Below, piece after piece: positions 9,094-20,885 of a stretch of DNA of 52,006 nt. Numbering within the stretch: the stretch's first letter is position 1; every line of letters starts with the position of its first letter. The position numbers were made by a program, and so were the translations under genes. This DNA is from Micractinium sp. NFX-FRZ (Eukaryota > Chlorophyta > Trebouxiophyceae > Chlorellales > Chlorellaceae), in contig JAPTJF010000444.1 in assembly GCA_029339195.1 (NCBI GenBank), positions 1-52,006 on the forward strand. Direction: 5' to 3'. The notes below the pieces were generated by a model. That model was given only the letters and a program-made list of their open reading frames with translations. It was not told the origin of the DNA and ran no database searches.

Positions 9094-11620
9094 TCACTTG
9101 CCCATCACCAGGGTCAGCTCCGCCTCGCACACCACATCCTCGCCCACATACGCCTTGGCAGACATCTGCAGCGTGAGGTTGAAGTAAGCACGAAAGTTTA
9201 CGTGTGGGTGTGTGGGGTGTGTGGGGGCGCCCTGGCCCACGTACGCCTTGGCAGACAATTGCGGTGGAGGGCAGGAGAGGAGGTGTGATGTGCGTGCATG
9301 GCAGCCACCGGCAATGCTGGTGTGGGACAGGGAGCACAGCTCCTGTCCGGATCAGTGCAAGCGCAGCGGCACCCGAACATTGTGCTGATCACACTGCACG
9401 GCCCTCGGCCCTCTCTACCCCCACCAACAACACCAAACGCCAAACCCACCCACCCCACCCACTCCTTGCTTGCTTGCTTGTGCGTGCATGCTTTACATAT
9501 TTCCCCACCTACCCACCCACCCACCCACTTCACACGGCACCCACCTTGCAGATGCCGAACCTCTTGTTGAACTTGGTCACGTCGCAGCGCATCATCTGGA
9601 GGCCGGGAGGGGCGCAGGTCACGGCAGGGGAGTGGCAGGGAAGGTCGGTAGGGGTCAAATGATGTTCAACAAGGGGCAGGGCAGCGCAGGGCAGGGCAGG
9701 GCAGGGCAGGGCAGGCAGGCAGGCAGGCCAGACGGGCGTGGCGAGTGTGCGGCTCCGGGTGCACGTTCCTCCCAGCAGCCTGCCAGCACGCGCCCCTCCG
9801 TGCTTCACCCACCCTGCTGCAGCTCTCTATGCTTTTGCCAGCTCAACAGCGAACCGGCCCTCTGCCATTCCCCATCTCCCCTCCCACATTCTCACCAGCA
9901 CGTCTCCAGGCAGCACGGGCTTGCGCCAACGACAACCCTTTGCCCTACCCAATCAAAACTCAAAGCCTCACAGAAACGTTGGCGAGACTGACCACAAGCG
10001 GCACCACGGGCGGGCGCCAGCGGCACCCCTCCCCCCGCTTCCCCCACCCAAACGCGCGTCACAAAGGAGTGACTGCAACTGAGGCGCCACATGTCGTGGC
10101 TCACCAGCACGTCTCCGGGCACCACGGGCTTGCGCCAGCGGCAGTTGTCCACGCCGCCGAAGAAGAAGTTGTTCTGCTGGGCGGCCTCGGAGGGGTCAAT
10201 CATGATGATGCCTCCCAGCTGGGCCATGGCCTCCACCTGCAGTACACCTGCAGGAGGGGAAGCGGGGGAGATAACAACGCACAACAGGTGAAGGGGGGGG
10301 TGGGAGGGAATAGGGTTTGGTCGTGATGATGCTGCCCAGCTGGGGGACCATCGCCTTCACCTGCAGCATGCCTGCAGGGAAGTGCAGGGAGGAAAGGGGG
10401 GTGGGGGAAAGCCAGTGAAGGATTTGGACAAACGAGGCGCCAGTCGCGATGATGCCACCCAGCTGTGCCCCTGCCTCCCACCTGCACCATGCCTGCAGGA
10501 TGGCATGGCAAGGAGAGGGACGGGAAAGTGCTCCAGTGAGAAAACAGACTGGGTGGGGTCATGATCATGCAGTGCAGCCCAGCTCAGGCTGAGGAGGGGG
10601 AGGGAGGGACAGGCGATGGGACGGAAGCCGGCGGGCAACTAGAAGGGAGAGGGGCGGGCACAGGAAGGGGAGCGTTGCGTCTTACGTCCGCAGGCAGCAC
10701 GCCTGCAGTGGACCTCTGGCCCCACACCCATACTTGCTGGCCGACCCACCCCGCCTCGAGCCTCGCCCATACCTCACCAGGCATGATGGCACGCTGGGGG
10801 AAGTGGCCGGGGAAGAAGTTGTCGTTGACGGTGACGCACTTGTAGCCCACAGCGTACTTGCCGTACTCCCACTCGAGCACGCGGTCCACCAGCAGGAAGG
10901 GGAACCTGACCAGGGCAAGGCAGGGGGGGTAGTGGGCCAATGGTTAGTGATTGATGTAGTGTAAGGTCACTGAGGTGTGCCGGCACAAGGTGAACCTACG
11001 TGAGGTCAAAAGGTTGTGCAAGGTTGCAGGATTGCAACAGCAGCGCGCATTACAACAGCATCAGGCGGCACCCTGGCAGGCTGGAGGGTTGGAAATGCTG
11101 ATCAGAGGGCGAGGATGCAGGGATCGCTCGGTCAACCCATAAATGCAGGGAGGAAGAGGTGCCAATCCGCTCGACCAAAGCACAGCTGCCCCGGTGACCC
11201 CCTTCTTCCTCCCGGCACCCACCTGTGAGGGAGAATGTTCATGATCTCCTGCAGTAGCACCGCACGGATGTGACAAGTAAGAGGGCGTAGAGCGAGTCCA
11301 GCATCCTCCATAGCAGCACAAAACAGGGCGCGCAAGCGGGCGGGCGAGCTGCCCAGGCCGCCGCTGCACCTTGGCTGCACCAACTTGGGCCCGCCCCCGC
11401 TCGGCACCCGCCCTCGCACCTGGATGTCCTTGAGCGCCGTCATGTTGGGGCCCTTGGCCTCAATACCGGGCGCAGGGGCGTCCTCCTGGGCACGCACCGC
11501 CACCGAGGCGCGACGGGGTGCCGCAACCCGGCCGATGGCATGGGAACGCTGCTGCGAGATCACACGGCGCTGGCTCACTGCCGCAGAGCTGCTCAGCTGC
11601 TGGGTGATGGCCGCCTGCAT
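9094..11620 (-). CDS. fabZ: 3-hydroxyacyl-[acyl-carrier-protein] dehydratase, plastid
   Basis: Dehydrates 3-hydroxyacyl-ACP in plastid type II fatty acid synthesis. Six exons: 11420-11620, 11223-11248 (26 bp), 10778-10905, 10105-10247, 9545-9595 and 9094-9165, giving 206 aa. Exon 1 is a Ser/Arg/Ala-rich transit peptide starting MQAAITQQ. The mature part has [39 protein letters not shown] and [12 protein letters not shown]. Catalytic His110 (GHFP) and Glu124 (VEAM) are 14 residues apart, as in bacterial Fab[10 protein letters not shown] and the final [15 protein letters not shown] complete the hot-dog fold. Three of its introns carry decayed copies of neighbouring exon edges. It is divergent from the GPC acyltransferase gene. 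Confidence 0.95.
9227..9262 (-). repeat. Decayed copy of the start of fabZ exon 6
   Basis: On the minus strand this matches exon 6 from its acceptor through SAKAYVG, about 60-90 bp upstream of the true exon. It has lost the ATG and the AG context. Confidence 0.75.
9891..9937 (-). repeat. Copy of the end of fabZ exon 4 plus donor
   Basis: About 41 of 46 bases match 10102-10147, encoding CRWRKPVxPGDVL followed by an intact GTGAG donor. A shorter, more decayed copy of the same segment lies near 9995-10023. Confidence 0.8.
10321..10499 (-). repeat. Two decayed copies of the start of fabZ exon 4
   Basis: Copies at 10321-10378 and 10444-10499 match 10200-10254, including the CCTGCAG acceptor. Each carries small insertions that break the frame. 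A weaker third trace is near 10556-10585. Confidence 0.8.
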
Positions 11621-12095
11621 GGTTCCGAGCTGCACGGGAGTTAGAGGTAGTGAAGAAGGGTGTGGTATGTCGATCGCCGTCAACTGCGCCGCAAATGGGC
11701 GCCGATGGTCATGGTCTTCTGAGCCATCTGCTGCGCTGCCTCGCTGGCGCCAGCAGGTTTCAAGGGTTCTCTCTTCCGAGGCTTCACCTGTCGCAGGGCA
11801 AACTCACTTATTCAACAAAATCCCGGCGCGCTCAAGCACCGCATTTAGACACGTGCCCCGGAACTTCGAGTCGCCCTCACGTCGCTCTTCCTCACAGCCT
11901 TGAGCCCGAATCCTCTCACATCAGGTGGGGCAATCAATGATATGCGATCACAGCCGTGACAGTCGGCGGGGGTGCCTGCCCCTGCTACTGGCAGCGCTCC
12001 AAGCCGGGGCGCCTGGTTCCGCCGCCCGTCACGCCTGCCGCCGCTGCTCCCAAAGCTGCTGCTTTCAACGCCCCTGTGTGCAGCAGCCGTCTCCC
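11621..12095. promoter_or_regulatory. Divergent intergenic region fabZ / GPC acyltransferase
   Basis: 475 bp between two start codons facing away from each other must contain both promoters and 5' UTRs. I see no clear TATA box. Both genes act in acyl-lipid metabolism, so shared control is possible but unproven. Confidence 0.5.
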
Positions 12096-15000
12096 ATGTC
12101 AGTGGCCTCCCCTACCAGCCCCCGCCTGCCAAGAGCCGCTGGCGAGCTGGATCCAGCCGACGACTCCTTCCCCGCCAGCCCCTCCTCTGCCGGCCGGCAC
12201 ACCCCCACGGCGCCGGCGGCAGCGGCAGCAGCCGAAGGCATTTTTGCCGATGCAGGCACCGCCTCCCCCGGGCTGCTGCCTCAGATTGGAGAGCACCTGA
12301 GCTGTCTGGGAGGCAGCCTGGCAGCATTTGCAGAGGAGCAGGAGGTGGCGGGGGGAGGAGGGGCGGAGGGGGACTATGATCAAGACGACTACGACAGGGT
12401 GCGCTTGGGCTTGGGTGCTGTGGGCTGCAGGTTGGGTGCACAGCGGGTGGAGGATGAGACCGAGGCGCAAGATATGTGGGAGGTATAAGCTTGGGATGTG
12501 TGGAGAGGTTGGTTTGACGGGATGGAGGAGGTGGCATTGCGAGCGTCTCCCGGCCCTGCTGCCTCCACCTTCTTTCACCGTCTGCCCCCTTCCCCGCCCT
12601 GCCTGTTCCCCCCTGGCCCTCCCGCGCCCTTGTCGTGCCTTGTAGACTTGCTTTACCAGACGCAAGTTGGGTCTAGGCCAGCTGCTGCTAGAGACGCACT
12701 CGAAGCAGAATTCGCTCATTGAAAGCCAGGCCCTGGCCTTACAGTTCCCTGCCCTGCCTGCAGCTGGACTTTCGGCGAGCCGCTGCTGGAGACACACGTC
12801 GAAGCACCACTCTGTACTTAAAAGTAGCCCCTGCCATCCCCTGCCTTGCAGCTGGACCTGGGAGAGCTGCTGCTGGAGACGGATCTGAAGCAGGAGGTGC
12901 AGGCGGCGCTGCAGCGATTCCTCAGCCCACGCCGCGTGATGGTGAGCCGGGGGAAAGGGCGGGGGGCGGCGTTCGCATGGGGCTGGCAGGGTGCGGGAGT
13001 GGGGCAAGGCTGGTGGGGGGTCGGCACAGTTGCACCTCGTCCGGCCTGCTGTGCTGCGCTGTGCTGTGCCGTGTCGCGCTGCGCCAGCAGTGTGCCGCGC
13101 TGCACTGTGCTGTGGCCCCTGCTGTCGTCCCCGGTGCCCTGCCACCGCCCATCCATCCCACCCACTGCTGCCCCGCTCCCCTCCCCCTCCCCACCCCACC
13201 CCACCCGCCTCTGCCCCCCCCGCCTTGCTGCCAGCTGCGTGACAAGATAACCTTCGTGCTGGGCACCATGTCTCTGGTGGTGGGGGCTTACTTCCTGGGC
13301 TACTCGCCGCAGTGAGTGGAGGGAGGGGGCTTGCCCGATGGGGTATAGCATGCCTACCGCGCAGTGGGGGGGCAGTCCGAGGGGGGTAGGCACTCAGGGG
13401 GTATGCGCCGCAGTGAGTGAAGGGAGGGGGGCATACCTCCCGGGGACCTTGCCGCGCTGAGTGGAGGGAGGGGGGCGAGGGGGCATCATTCCTGCGGGAC
13501 CTTGCCGCAGTGAGCAGCGGGGGAAGGGAGGGGGAGAGCCGGGCTGGGCGAGGGGAGGCTGTGAGCTGGCGCCAGCTCAGCGTGCCGCGCCTGTCCCCTT
13601 CCTCTCACCCCTCTCCACCTCCTGCGCCACACTCTCTCCCCGTACCCCCGACCCCTTTTCTCGCCCATTCCACCGCCCCGCTCTGTCGCCCCCGCCAGGA
13701 CCTTCTACCGCCTGTACACCGCCGAGGGTCTGGCCATGCTGGCGCTGCGCTTCACCCACTACCGCTGGTCTCGCCAGCACTACTACCTCCTCGACTGGTG
13801 CTACCTGGTGGGTTGGTCAAGCACCCTGTAACGCTCTTTTCAAAGTTTCTTTACCCACCTCCTTGACTGGTGCTACCTGGTGGGCGCAGGGCTGCCAGTG
13901 GGGGGCAACAATCTCGGCTTTTGTGGGTGGGTGCGGGTGTGGAGAGCAGTGCTGACGTGGCGCTCGCTGCTCGCCTGCAAATCTTGGTTGGCTGCCACTG
14001 TGCCTCCTGCAGTGTGCCTCGCTGCCCGCTCCGCTCACCCACAAATTAGTGAGTGCCCCAACAACACATCTTTTCTTCCCTACAGGCCAACGCCATGCTC
14101 ATGCTTCAGATCTGGGTGTGGCCCACCAACCTGCTGCTTGCAAAGGTGAGGCAAGTACCACGGCCCGGGCGAAGCGCAGGGATGGGGCAAAGCAAAGCTG
14201 GCTGGGGGGAAATGGAGGCGCAGTGCGCAGGCAGCACCGCAGTGCGCATTGCGCTAGCGCCTGTCCTCCCCTGCATGCACGCCCCTTGCCCCACTGCCGC
14301 GTTGTGCATGGCACGCCCTGCCCCACTGCCCCTTCTCTTCTAACCCATACCCGCGCTCTCACCCCACCTCAAATGCCCCTCCCTACCCCGCGCCAGGTCA
14401 CCTTTGCCCACTCCTTTGGCCCGCTGCTCTGGTCCATCCTCGCATTCCGCAACTCCATCGTCTACCACTCGCTTGATAAGATGACCAGGTAGGTGGGGTG
14501 GGCGGGCCAGGGCAAGGGGGAAGGCGCGTCTCTCTGTTGCTGTCGCGCCTCTCTAATGCTTCTTGTCGCTGCCTCCCCTGCACCTGCCTCACCCATGCAA
14601 TGAGCACAAATGGCAAAGCTTTGCTCTGGCTGTATGTCTTCGCTGCCTACCCTGCTGCTTACTCTGCCCACCTGCCCCCTCTTGCCCCTCCTGGCTCCCA
14701 CCCCATGCATGCAGCCACTTCATGCACCTCTACCCCGCCTGCGTGTGCTGGACCATCCGCTGGCACACGGCCGACCCGCTGGCGCGCCACCTGGCAACTG
14801 ACCCGGCGGCGGCGGCGGCCTGGCACGCCGGCAGCGTGCGCGACCTGGTGCTGCTGCCCATCCTGCCCTACCTGGCGTGGGCGGTGCTCTACTACCTCAA
14901 GGTGCGTGCTGTGCTTTCTTAACGAACTCGAGGTGTTGGGAATGATTGAAGAGGGGTGGTTGAAGAGGGGTAGCCCCATCCCTGTCCCCAGCACGGGTTG

Positions 15001-16389
15001 ATTTGTTGAAAGGGGCTCAGCACTGCTGCTGCTGCTACAATGCTCCAGCCGTGCTTCACTCCGCGCCGCACCCCTTGCACCCCCCCCGCTCTCCCCCCCT
15101 CCCCCCCAAGCCAGGTGTTTGTCATCAGCTCCCGCCGCATCCAGCAGAAGGGCTACGAAACGCTGTTCCAGTACTCCACCCGCAGCCGGGCCTCCCTGTT
15201 TGGCTTCGTCGTGCTGCGCGCGCCGCCCCGCCTGCAACCGCTGGTCTACATGGGCCTGCACCTGTGAGGGGGGGGCGGGCGGGGATACTGCCTAGTAGGG
15301 AAGGTGCGGCCCAGTGTGCAGCCGATGGTCTACATGGGCCTGCACCTGTGAGGGGGGCGGGGGTACTGCGGGAGGTGGGGGTACTGCTTACTGGTGGTAC
15401 TGCCTGGTAGCTGCAGGGAAGGTGTGCAGCCGCTGGTCTGCGTGGGCCGCACCTGTGAGGGGGGCGGGGGGCGGGAGGTGGGGTAATGGGCAGCTGTGAG
15501 AGCAGGTCGGGCATGGGTTACGGGGTACTATGCAGTTGAGCAGGTGTGCATGTGGCTGACTGACATGAGCAAGGGGACCAGCCATCCGGCCGGCTATGTA
15601 CTTGCGCATGCATGGTGCATCGCCACCGCCCGTCGTCGCGCCATGGAGCCCTGCCCTCTCCAACGCACCCTGGCGCCCCTGCCCACCGGCAGTTGATCGC
15701 ACGGGCTGCCCGCCATGGCAGTGTTATGCAGCAATGATTACTCTTCCCAAATCCCTCCCCTCCTCCCCTCGTGGGGTGTGCACCGCAACGCCACGGCAGG
15801 CTGCTCATCACAGCTGCTGCGCTGCTCAACCAACATCTTCTCCCAACCCCTTCTCCTTCCAACCCTCCGTTTGGACTGGAAGGCGTGTGGGCAGTTCATT
15901 TTTTTGCCCACCCTACCCCTGCAGGCTGCTCACCATGGCCGCCACGCTGCTCAACCATGGTGGCTGCTGTGCATCCCATCTGGTGTTCGAACTCCGCCCT
16001 ATTTTTCGGCCTTCCACCCCACCCCCTGCAGGCTGCTCACCATGGCTGCCATGCTGCTCAACCAGCTGTGGTGGCGCAGCTACGCCGCCAACACGGCCTT
16101 CCTGGTTGGAATCTTTGCGGCCTCCGCCTGGTCGGGTGCGTGGGCCCCCTGAACAAAAAAACCTGAACGCAAAAAAACAAAAGGCAAATGCCATCTTTTG
16201 AATGTGCACCTGGCCCTTTGTATCCCTCCCGCAGGCGCCACCTTCTACATCGACCACTTTGCCCACAAGTACCTCGCCTCGCTGGGCCTCAGTGTGGCGG
16301 CGGCGGCGCGCCGCCGCCCCGGCAGCGCCTCCGAAGCGCCCTCCCACTCCACCGTCAGCGACGCTGCGATGGGCAGGAAGCAGCAGTGA
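12096..16389 (+). CDS. GPC1: Glycerophosphocholine acyltransferase (GPC1/DUF2838 family), multi-pass membrane protein
   Basis: Transfers an acyl group from acyl-CoA to glycerophosphocholine, giving lysophosphatidylcholine; the family is ER membrane bound. Ten exons: 12096-12398, 12852-12941, 13235-13311, 13699-13807, 14086-14145, 14397-14488, 14715-14901, 15115-15263, 16032-16135 and 16235-16389, giving 441 aa with all phases matching. The N-terminal 100 residues are low-complexity and acidic. The family core starts at LRDKITFVLGTMSLV and continues FYRLYTAEGLAMLALRFTHYR, LLDWCYLANAMLMLQIW, LAFRNSIVYHSLDKMTSHFMH, and ends WSGATFYIDHFAHKYLA. Family identity rests on the RFxxYR, DWCY and RNSxVxHSLDKxTS signatures. 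Four introns contain decoy copies of exon edges, so the acceptor at 16031 was chosen because only that copy continues the protein. Confidence 0.88.
12665..12812 (+). repeat. Two decayed copies of the start of exon 2 (GPC acyltransferase)
   Basis: 12665-12715 (LGLGQLLLETHSKQ in one frame) and 12764-12812 (preceded by CTGCAG) both resemble 12852-12900 (LDLGELLLETDLKQ). The second has a two-base insertion. Confidence 0.8.
13407..13534 (+). repeat. Three copies of the exon 3 donor region
   Basis: GCCGCAGTGAGT-like segments followed by GGAGGGAGGGG start at 13407, 13451 and 13504. They copy the exon 3 end and donor at 13306-13329, so this intron has up to four candidate donors. Confidence 0.8.
13860..13886 (+). 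repeat. Copy of the end of exon 4 plus donor (GPC acyltransferase)
   Basis: Repeats the sequence at 13786-13812 that encodes LLDWCYL and its GTGGG donor, with one change in the first 22 bases. Confidence 0.8.
15320..15465 (+). repeat. Two copies of the end of exon 8 plus donor
   Basis: Segments at 15320-15360 and 15424-15465 repeat the exon 8 end (QPLVYMGLHL) and its GTGAGGGGGG donor at 15236-15272. The second copy has lost a base. Confidence 0.85.
15795..15965 (+). repeat. Two copies of the acceptor and start of exon 9
   Basis: Copies at 15795-15832 (decayed) and 15921-15958 (nearly perfect, with CCTGCAG) precede the used exon start at 16032 (LLTMAAMLLNQ). The 15921 copy could be a functional alternative acceptor, but its frame then diverges. 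Confidence 0.85.
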
Positions 16390-16781
16390 TGTGGGCCAAC
16401 ACTCCATCTGTGCCTGTGCGGCGCCAGTGCAGCCATTGGCAGTGGACAGGGGCCAGTGTGGCAGGCAGCGCACGCAGCTCACAGTGTCAGCAACGTTAGC
16501 TGAGTGCCGCAAGGCTGTTCCTTCTTCCCTGCGCCGCCTCCGTCCAGTGCGCATTGTAGCTCCCCCAATTCGGTGTGATGCGATGTTCAACCTGCACAAT
16601 CAACCTCAAGGAGTGCCGTGGACGTCTCGTAGAGGCAGACACTGCCGTGCAGGCGTGCTATGCTGGTGGCACCAGCTCCGCCGGCGGGTGGTTCAGTACC
16701 TGCTGCACTCCCGCTCATCACCGGGGAGCGCGAACGGCCCTTTCAGCTTTGCTGCTTGCTTGCAGATTTCACGGCAATGAA
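16390..16781. other. Intergenic, GPC acyltransferase 3' UTR and PGAP1 5' UTR
   Basis: No gene seen. A CTTGCTTGCAG acceptor-like site ending at 16765, shortly before the PGAP1 ATG, may mark a 5'-UTR intron. No TGTAA motif was found for the upstream gene. Confidence 0.4.
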
Positions 16782-19700
16782 ATGAAGCACTGGCTGCTCT
16801 GGGGCGCCTGGGCGGCGCTGGCCGGCCTGCTCCTGCACCGCCTGATACGGGACGCGCTTCTACCGCGCTCTTGCGACACCACATATATATTGGAGGGCTA
16901 CGAGGAGGTGCCGTTGGCAGGGCGCGCGCGATACAGACTGATCAAGTTTGCGGATGGCGACAGCGACACGGCAAGAGGTGCGGGGCGTCCTGAGCACACA
17001 CCAGTGGAGTATGATTGGACGGCGCGGCCGGCTGCGGCAAAGCCAGCTGCGCAGGGGCGTGCGCCGCCAGCCGCCGACAGGCGGCACCCCCAGCGGCACC
17101 CTCTTTGCCCAGCTCCCGCTCATCATCCCTGCCTGCCACTTGCCCCCTCTTCCGCCCGCAGCGCATGCCAAGGTGCAGCGACGGCCTGGGCACGCGCTCG
17201 TCCCTGTGCTGTTTGTGCACGGCCACCTGGGCACCCACCAGCAGATGCGGTCGGCGGCGGCGGAGACGGGGCGGGAGCTGGCGCGGCGGGCGGCCGCCGA
17301 CCCCGCCTGGCCCCTCTGGCTGCAGTGGTATGCGGCCGACTTCAATGCAGAAGCCTCGGCACTGGAAGGGGCACTGCTGGTGGGCGGGGCGTATGGGAGA
17401 TGTTGTGGTTGGGGGTGGTTGAGGTTGGGGGGGAACTCACTTGGCTGCCGGTGCTGGTGCCAGCATGTGCCCCCCCGTGGGACACTGGTCCTTCCCTGCA
17501 GGAAATGGTTGCGATCATGCACCAACCGTGCCGCACCCGGACGCACTACCCGCTTGCCCATTGCAGACCGAGCAGGCCAGCTTTGTGCTGCGCTGCGTCG
17601 AGCACCTGCGGCGGGCACACGCCGCCAGCAGGGCAGCAGGCACAGCGGCTGGCGGCTCCTCCCAAGGGCAAAGTGGACAGCAGGGGCAGCCCTTCCGCCT
17701 GGTGCTTGTGGGGTACAGCATGGGCGGACTGGTGGCGCGGCAGGCGGTGGAGCGCCTGGCTGCCGACCCTGCAGCTGGTGAGGAAGCAGGCGGGTGGCAG
17801 GCAGGCAGGCGGGCGGGCGGGTGGCTGCTCATCACAAGCCCGGCGATGCCCCACCATGCTGCTGCCGTGGAATTACGATCACTTGCCTGCACCTGCCCCT
17901 TGCTGGCACCCAGAGGCCTGCCTGTTGCCCCTTCCCACCCCTCCCTGCCCTGCCCCGCAGACGTGGGCCAGCTGGTGGCACTAGTCACACTGGGCTCCCC
18001 CCAACACTTCCCTCGTTTCATGCCGGGCACCCCGCTCACCGCCTGGCTCAACCGCACCGCCAGCGGCAGCGGCAGCGGCATCACCCAGGCAGTTACGGAG
18101 CAGGAAGGACCTGCAGCTGTGGCAGCAGCGGCGGCAGGGGTAGCAGCAGTGCCTCGGGTGAACATCCTTGCCGGTGCTGGCGACTTTAGCCTGCCGCAGA
18201 CCCACGCCGCCGTGTCGGGGGCTGCCCCTGGGCCAGGCGGGGTTGGCAGCAGCCCTGCCGAGTTCACTCTTCTGATGCGCGACATGCCCGCTGTGTGGAC
18301 CACCTGCAGCCACAAGGTGCGCCCTGGGCAGTGCCTGCCTTGCCTGCTTCATCCTGCCCTGCCCTGCCTGCCTGCCGGCCGGCCTGCCAGCCTGCCAGGC
18401 AATGACCTTCCCATTGCCTGCACTCCTCCCTCCCTGCCTGCTCCTCTGCCTCCATGCTAGACACCCCAGCTCCTCCCTGCTTCACTTCTTCATGCTCCAG
18501 CAATCAAGATTCTCCTGCCCGTTCCCTCTGGGCCCCCTTGCTGCAGGGCATTGTGTCGTGTAACCAGCTGGTGCGCCAGCTGGTGCCTCTGCTGGCAGAT
18601 GCAGCCCACATGTCTCTAGAAGACGCGCGGTTCGGCAGCACATCTGAGCGGCAGGCAGCAGTGCAGGCGTTGCTGCATTTGCGGCTGGCGACCAACACTG
18701 CACGGGCGCTCGGCTTGGCGCCGGCAGCGGCAGCGGCAGCAGGGGCACATGCAGGCGGGGCAAACCGGGCAGATCAGCCGCCTGCCTGTGCAGCACAGCA
18801 GTCAGCGGCGGGGCAGCCCGCTGAACATGTCACCACGCCCCTGCTGTGGCGCCAGGTGGCAAAAGGCCACTCGCTGCTGCTGTCCTGGGATGCTGAGCAG
18901 GCGGCGGCTGCAGGATGGCAGGGCCTGCTGCTGCTGGCCAGCCAGGCGCCGCCCTGCAGCCAGCTCAGCGTGGCAGCACGGCGTGCAGACGGCAGCAGCG
19001 CCCAGCTGGCGAGCAGAGCGGCGCCGCTGCCGCCGCTGCTGCCAGGCCTGCAGCAGCGTTGGGTGCTCCGGCACTGGCGGGAGGTCATGGCAGGCATTGA
19101 CTGGCGGTACAATGCCACATGGTTGCTGTACATCCCCTTCACACACGGCTCTGCCAGCAGCAGCCAGTTGGCCAAGCTTGAAGTGACCGTGCGGGGCAGC
19201 GCCAGCGGCGGCACAGCCATCCTGGCACAGGCGCTGACCAGCAATCTGTCCCAGCGCGAGGCAGCGCTACATCTGCCTCTGCCTGGCAGCACTGTACTGC
19301 TGCCAGCAGACCACGTTACCGCTCTGTGGCTGCAGCTGCCGCAGCACTCCTGGCCTCTCCGCAGCGCAGCCTGCAGCGGCGACGCGCCGCTCGCCTCCCT
19401 TGGCTGTCTAGCCCAGGCCTTGCTGGGCAGCACGCCTCCTTGGAACCTGCGCATCCAGGTGCAGCGCTGCGCCATCAACAGCAGCAGTGGCGGCGGTGAC
19501 AGCGCCAGCAGCACCAGCAGCACCAGCAGCAGCGGCAGCCGTGAGCCACGAATCTTGCCGGCGGTTGTGGCGGTGCACGGCAGCGGCAGCGGCAGCGGCG
19601 CAGCAGACAGCGTGCGCGTGGTGGGCGGCGGCGACGACGGCGGCAGTGTCAGCACTGGCAGCGGGGGCAGCAGTGGGGCGGTGCAGCTGTGGAATGGCGT

Positions 19701-20885
19701 GGCCCCTCTGGACAGCCTGCTGCTGCTCAGCGACCCGGGCTGCGCCTACACGCTCAGGTGAGGTGGCATGGGGACGGGTTTGCTGCTGCGATTGGCTAGG
19801 GCGCTGAGTCATCCGGGCAGAGCATGCCGGGGCGCTGCTTGCCTCCCGGCGTGGCGTTGGCTGACTAGGTTTGCCTGCCAGCATGCGCCGGCTGCCTGGC
19901 CTGGTGAGGGTATGTGCTGTGCTGGTGACAGCTGCTGGCGCTGCCAACTGTGCAAGTGTTGTCCGTCTCTCTCGCTCATTGCCCCCTTGCCCGCCCCCCG
20001 TGCAGGCTGGAGTGGGACGTGGGCGGCTGGCTGGCGCTCACACTGAGGCACCTGCTCTTCACGCTGCCCCCGCTGTGCATGGCCGCCAGCCAGGCGCGCC
20101 TCAGCACCCTGCCAGGCAGCACCGCCCGCGTGGCGATGGCAGCGGCAGCGCTTGCCGCCTGGGGCTCCCTGCGCCCAGACACGCTGCCTGTGTTTGGCAG
20201 CGGGATGCAACCCTGGGTGCGTCTGTCGGTGGTTGAAGCGCTGGCAGCACTGCTGCTGGCGGCCGGCGGTGCCAGCGCACTGGGCGGCCTGACGCGTGCC
20301 AGCCTGCGGCTGCTGCAGCGCGCGCTGCCACGCAAGCCAGTCCGGCATGCGCAGCTGCTGGGCCGGCTGGGCGTCGCGTGTGTGGCGGCCAGCGCTGTGC
20401 TGCCTCCCGCAGTCCCCCTCTGCCTGGGCTGCCTCTGCCTGGCGGTGCGCCTGGCTGCCGCTGCCGCCCAGCAGCAAAAAGCGTCTCCAGGAACCAATGG
20501 CGGAGCATCGGGGCCCATTGTGAGTGCAGCAGAGCCTGCGGCGCTGGCCTGGCTTGTGTTTTACTCGCAGCTGGCGCTGCTCCCGGCGGTAGAGCTGGTC
20601 AGCTGGCTGCTGGGCGGCGCACGGCGAGCGCTGCCCTGGACCGACGGCCGGGTGCTGGCAACCGCGCTGGCAGTGCACGCGTGCACGCTGCGCTGCTCCG
20701 GCTGCAGCGCACTGCCCCACCGGCATCGGCGAGGGCAGGGCCTTCGGATGCTGTTGTGGGCAGCTGCGCATGAAACGGCCGCCTGCGCGGCGGCGGCTGC
20801 CACCTTGTGGGGGCACCCCTGGGTCCTGCTGTATGCCGCTGGCGTTTCTGCTTCCGTGAATGTCGTTGGCTGCCTGCGTTATTGA
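16782..20885 (+). CDS. PGAP1: GPI inositol-deacylase (PGAP1/Bst1 family)
   Basis: An ER lipase that removes the acyl chain from the inositol of newly made GPI anchors, needed for export of GPI proteins. Six exons: 16782-16977, 17162-17379, 17567-17777, 17961-18316, 18547-19757 and 20006-20885, giving 1023 aa. An N-terminal signal-anchor (WAALAGLLLHRLI) is followed by VPVLFVHGHLGTHQQMRS, the lipase elbow LVLVGYSMGGLVARQ with Ser about 189, LVTLGSPQHFP and HKGIVSCNQLVRQL, matching the family order. A large luminal region with Ser/Gly repeats follows. The last exon encodes several hydrophobic segments expected as membrane helices. The catalytic Asp/His cannot be assigned with certainty. Unlike most neighbours I saw no exon-edge copies in its introns. 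The ATG at 16782 is the first before the signal-anchor. Confidence 0.9.

Noticed and set aside
12099..13199. 366-aa open frame on the minus strand over the GPC acyltransferase start
   Set aside because: Antisense to a well-supported gene, crosses its introns, and has no domain. Long antisense frames are expected in this GC-rich DNA.
15921..15965. Alternative start of GPC acyltransferase exon 9
   Set aside because: The acceptor is good, but the sequence after LLTMAATLLN diverges and does not continue into the family's WWRSYAAN segment. The copy at 16032 does.
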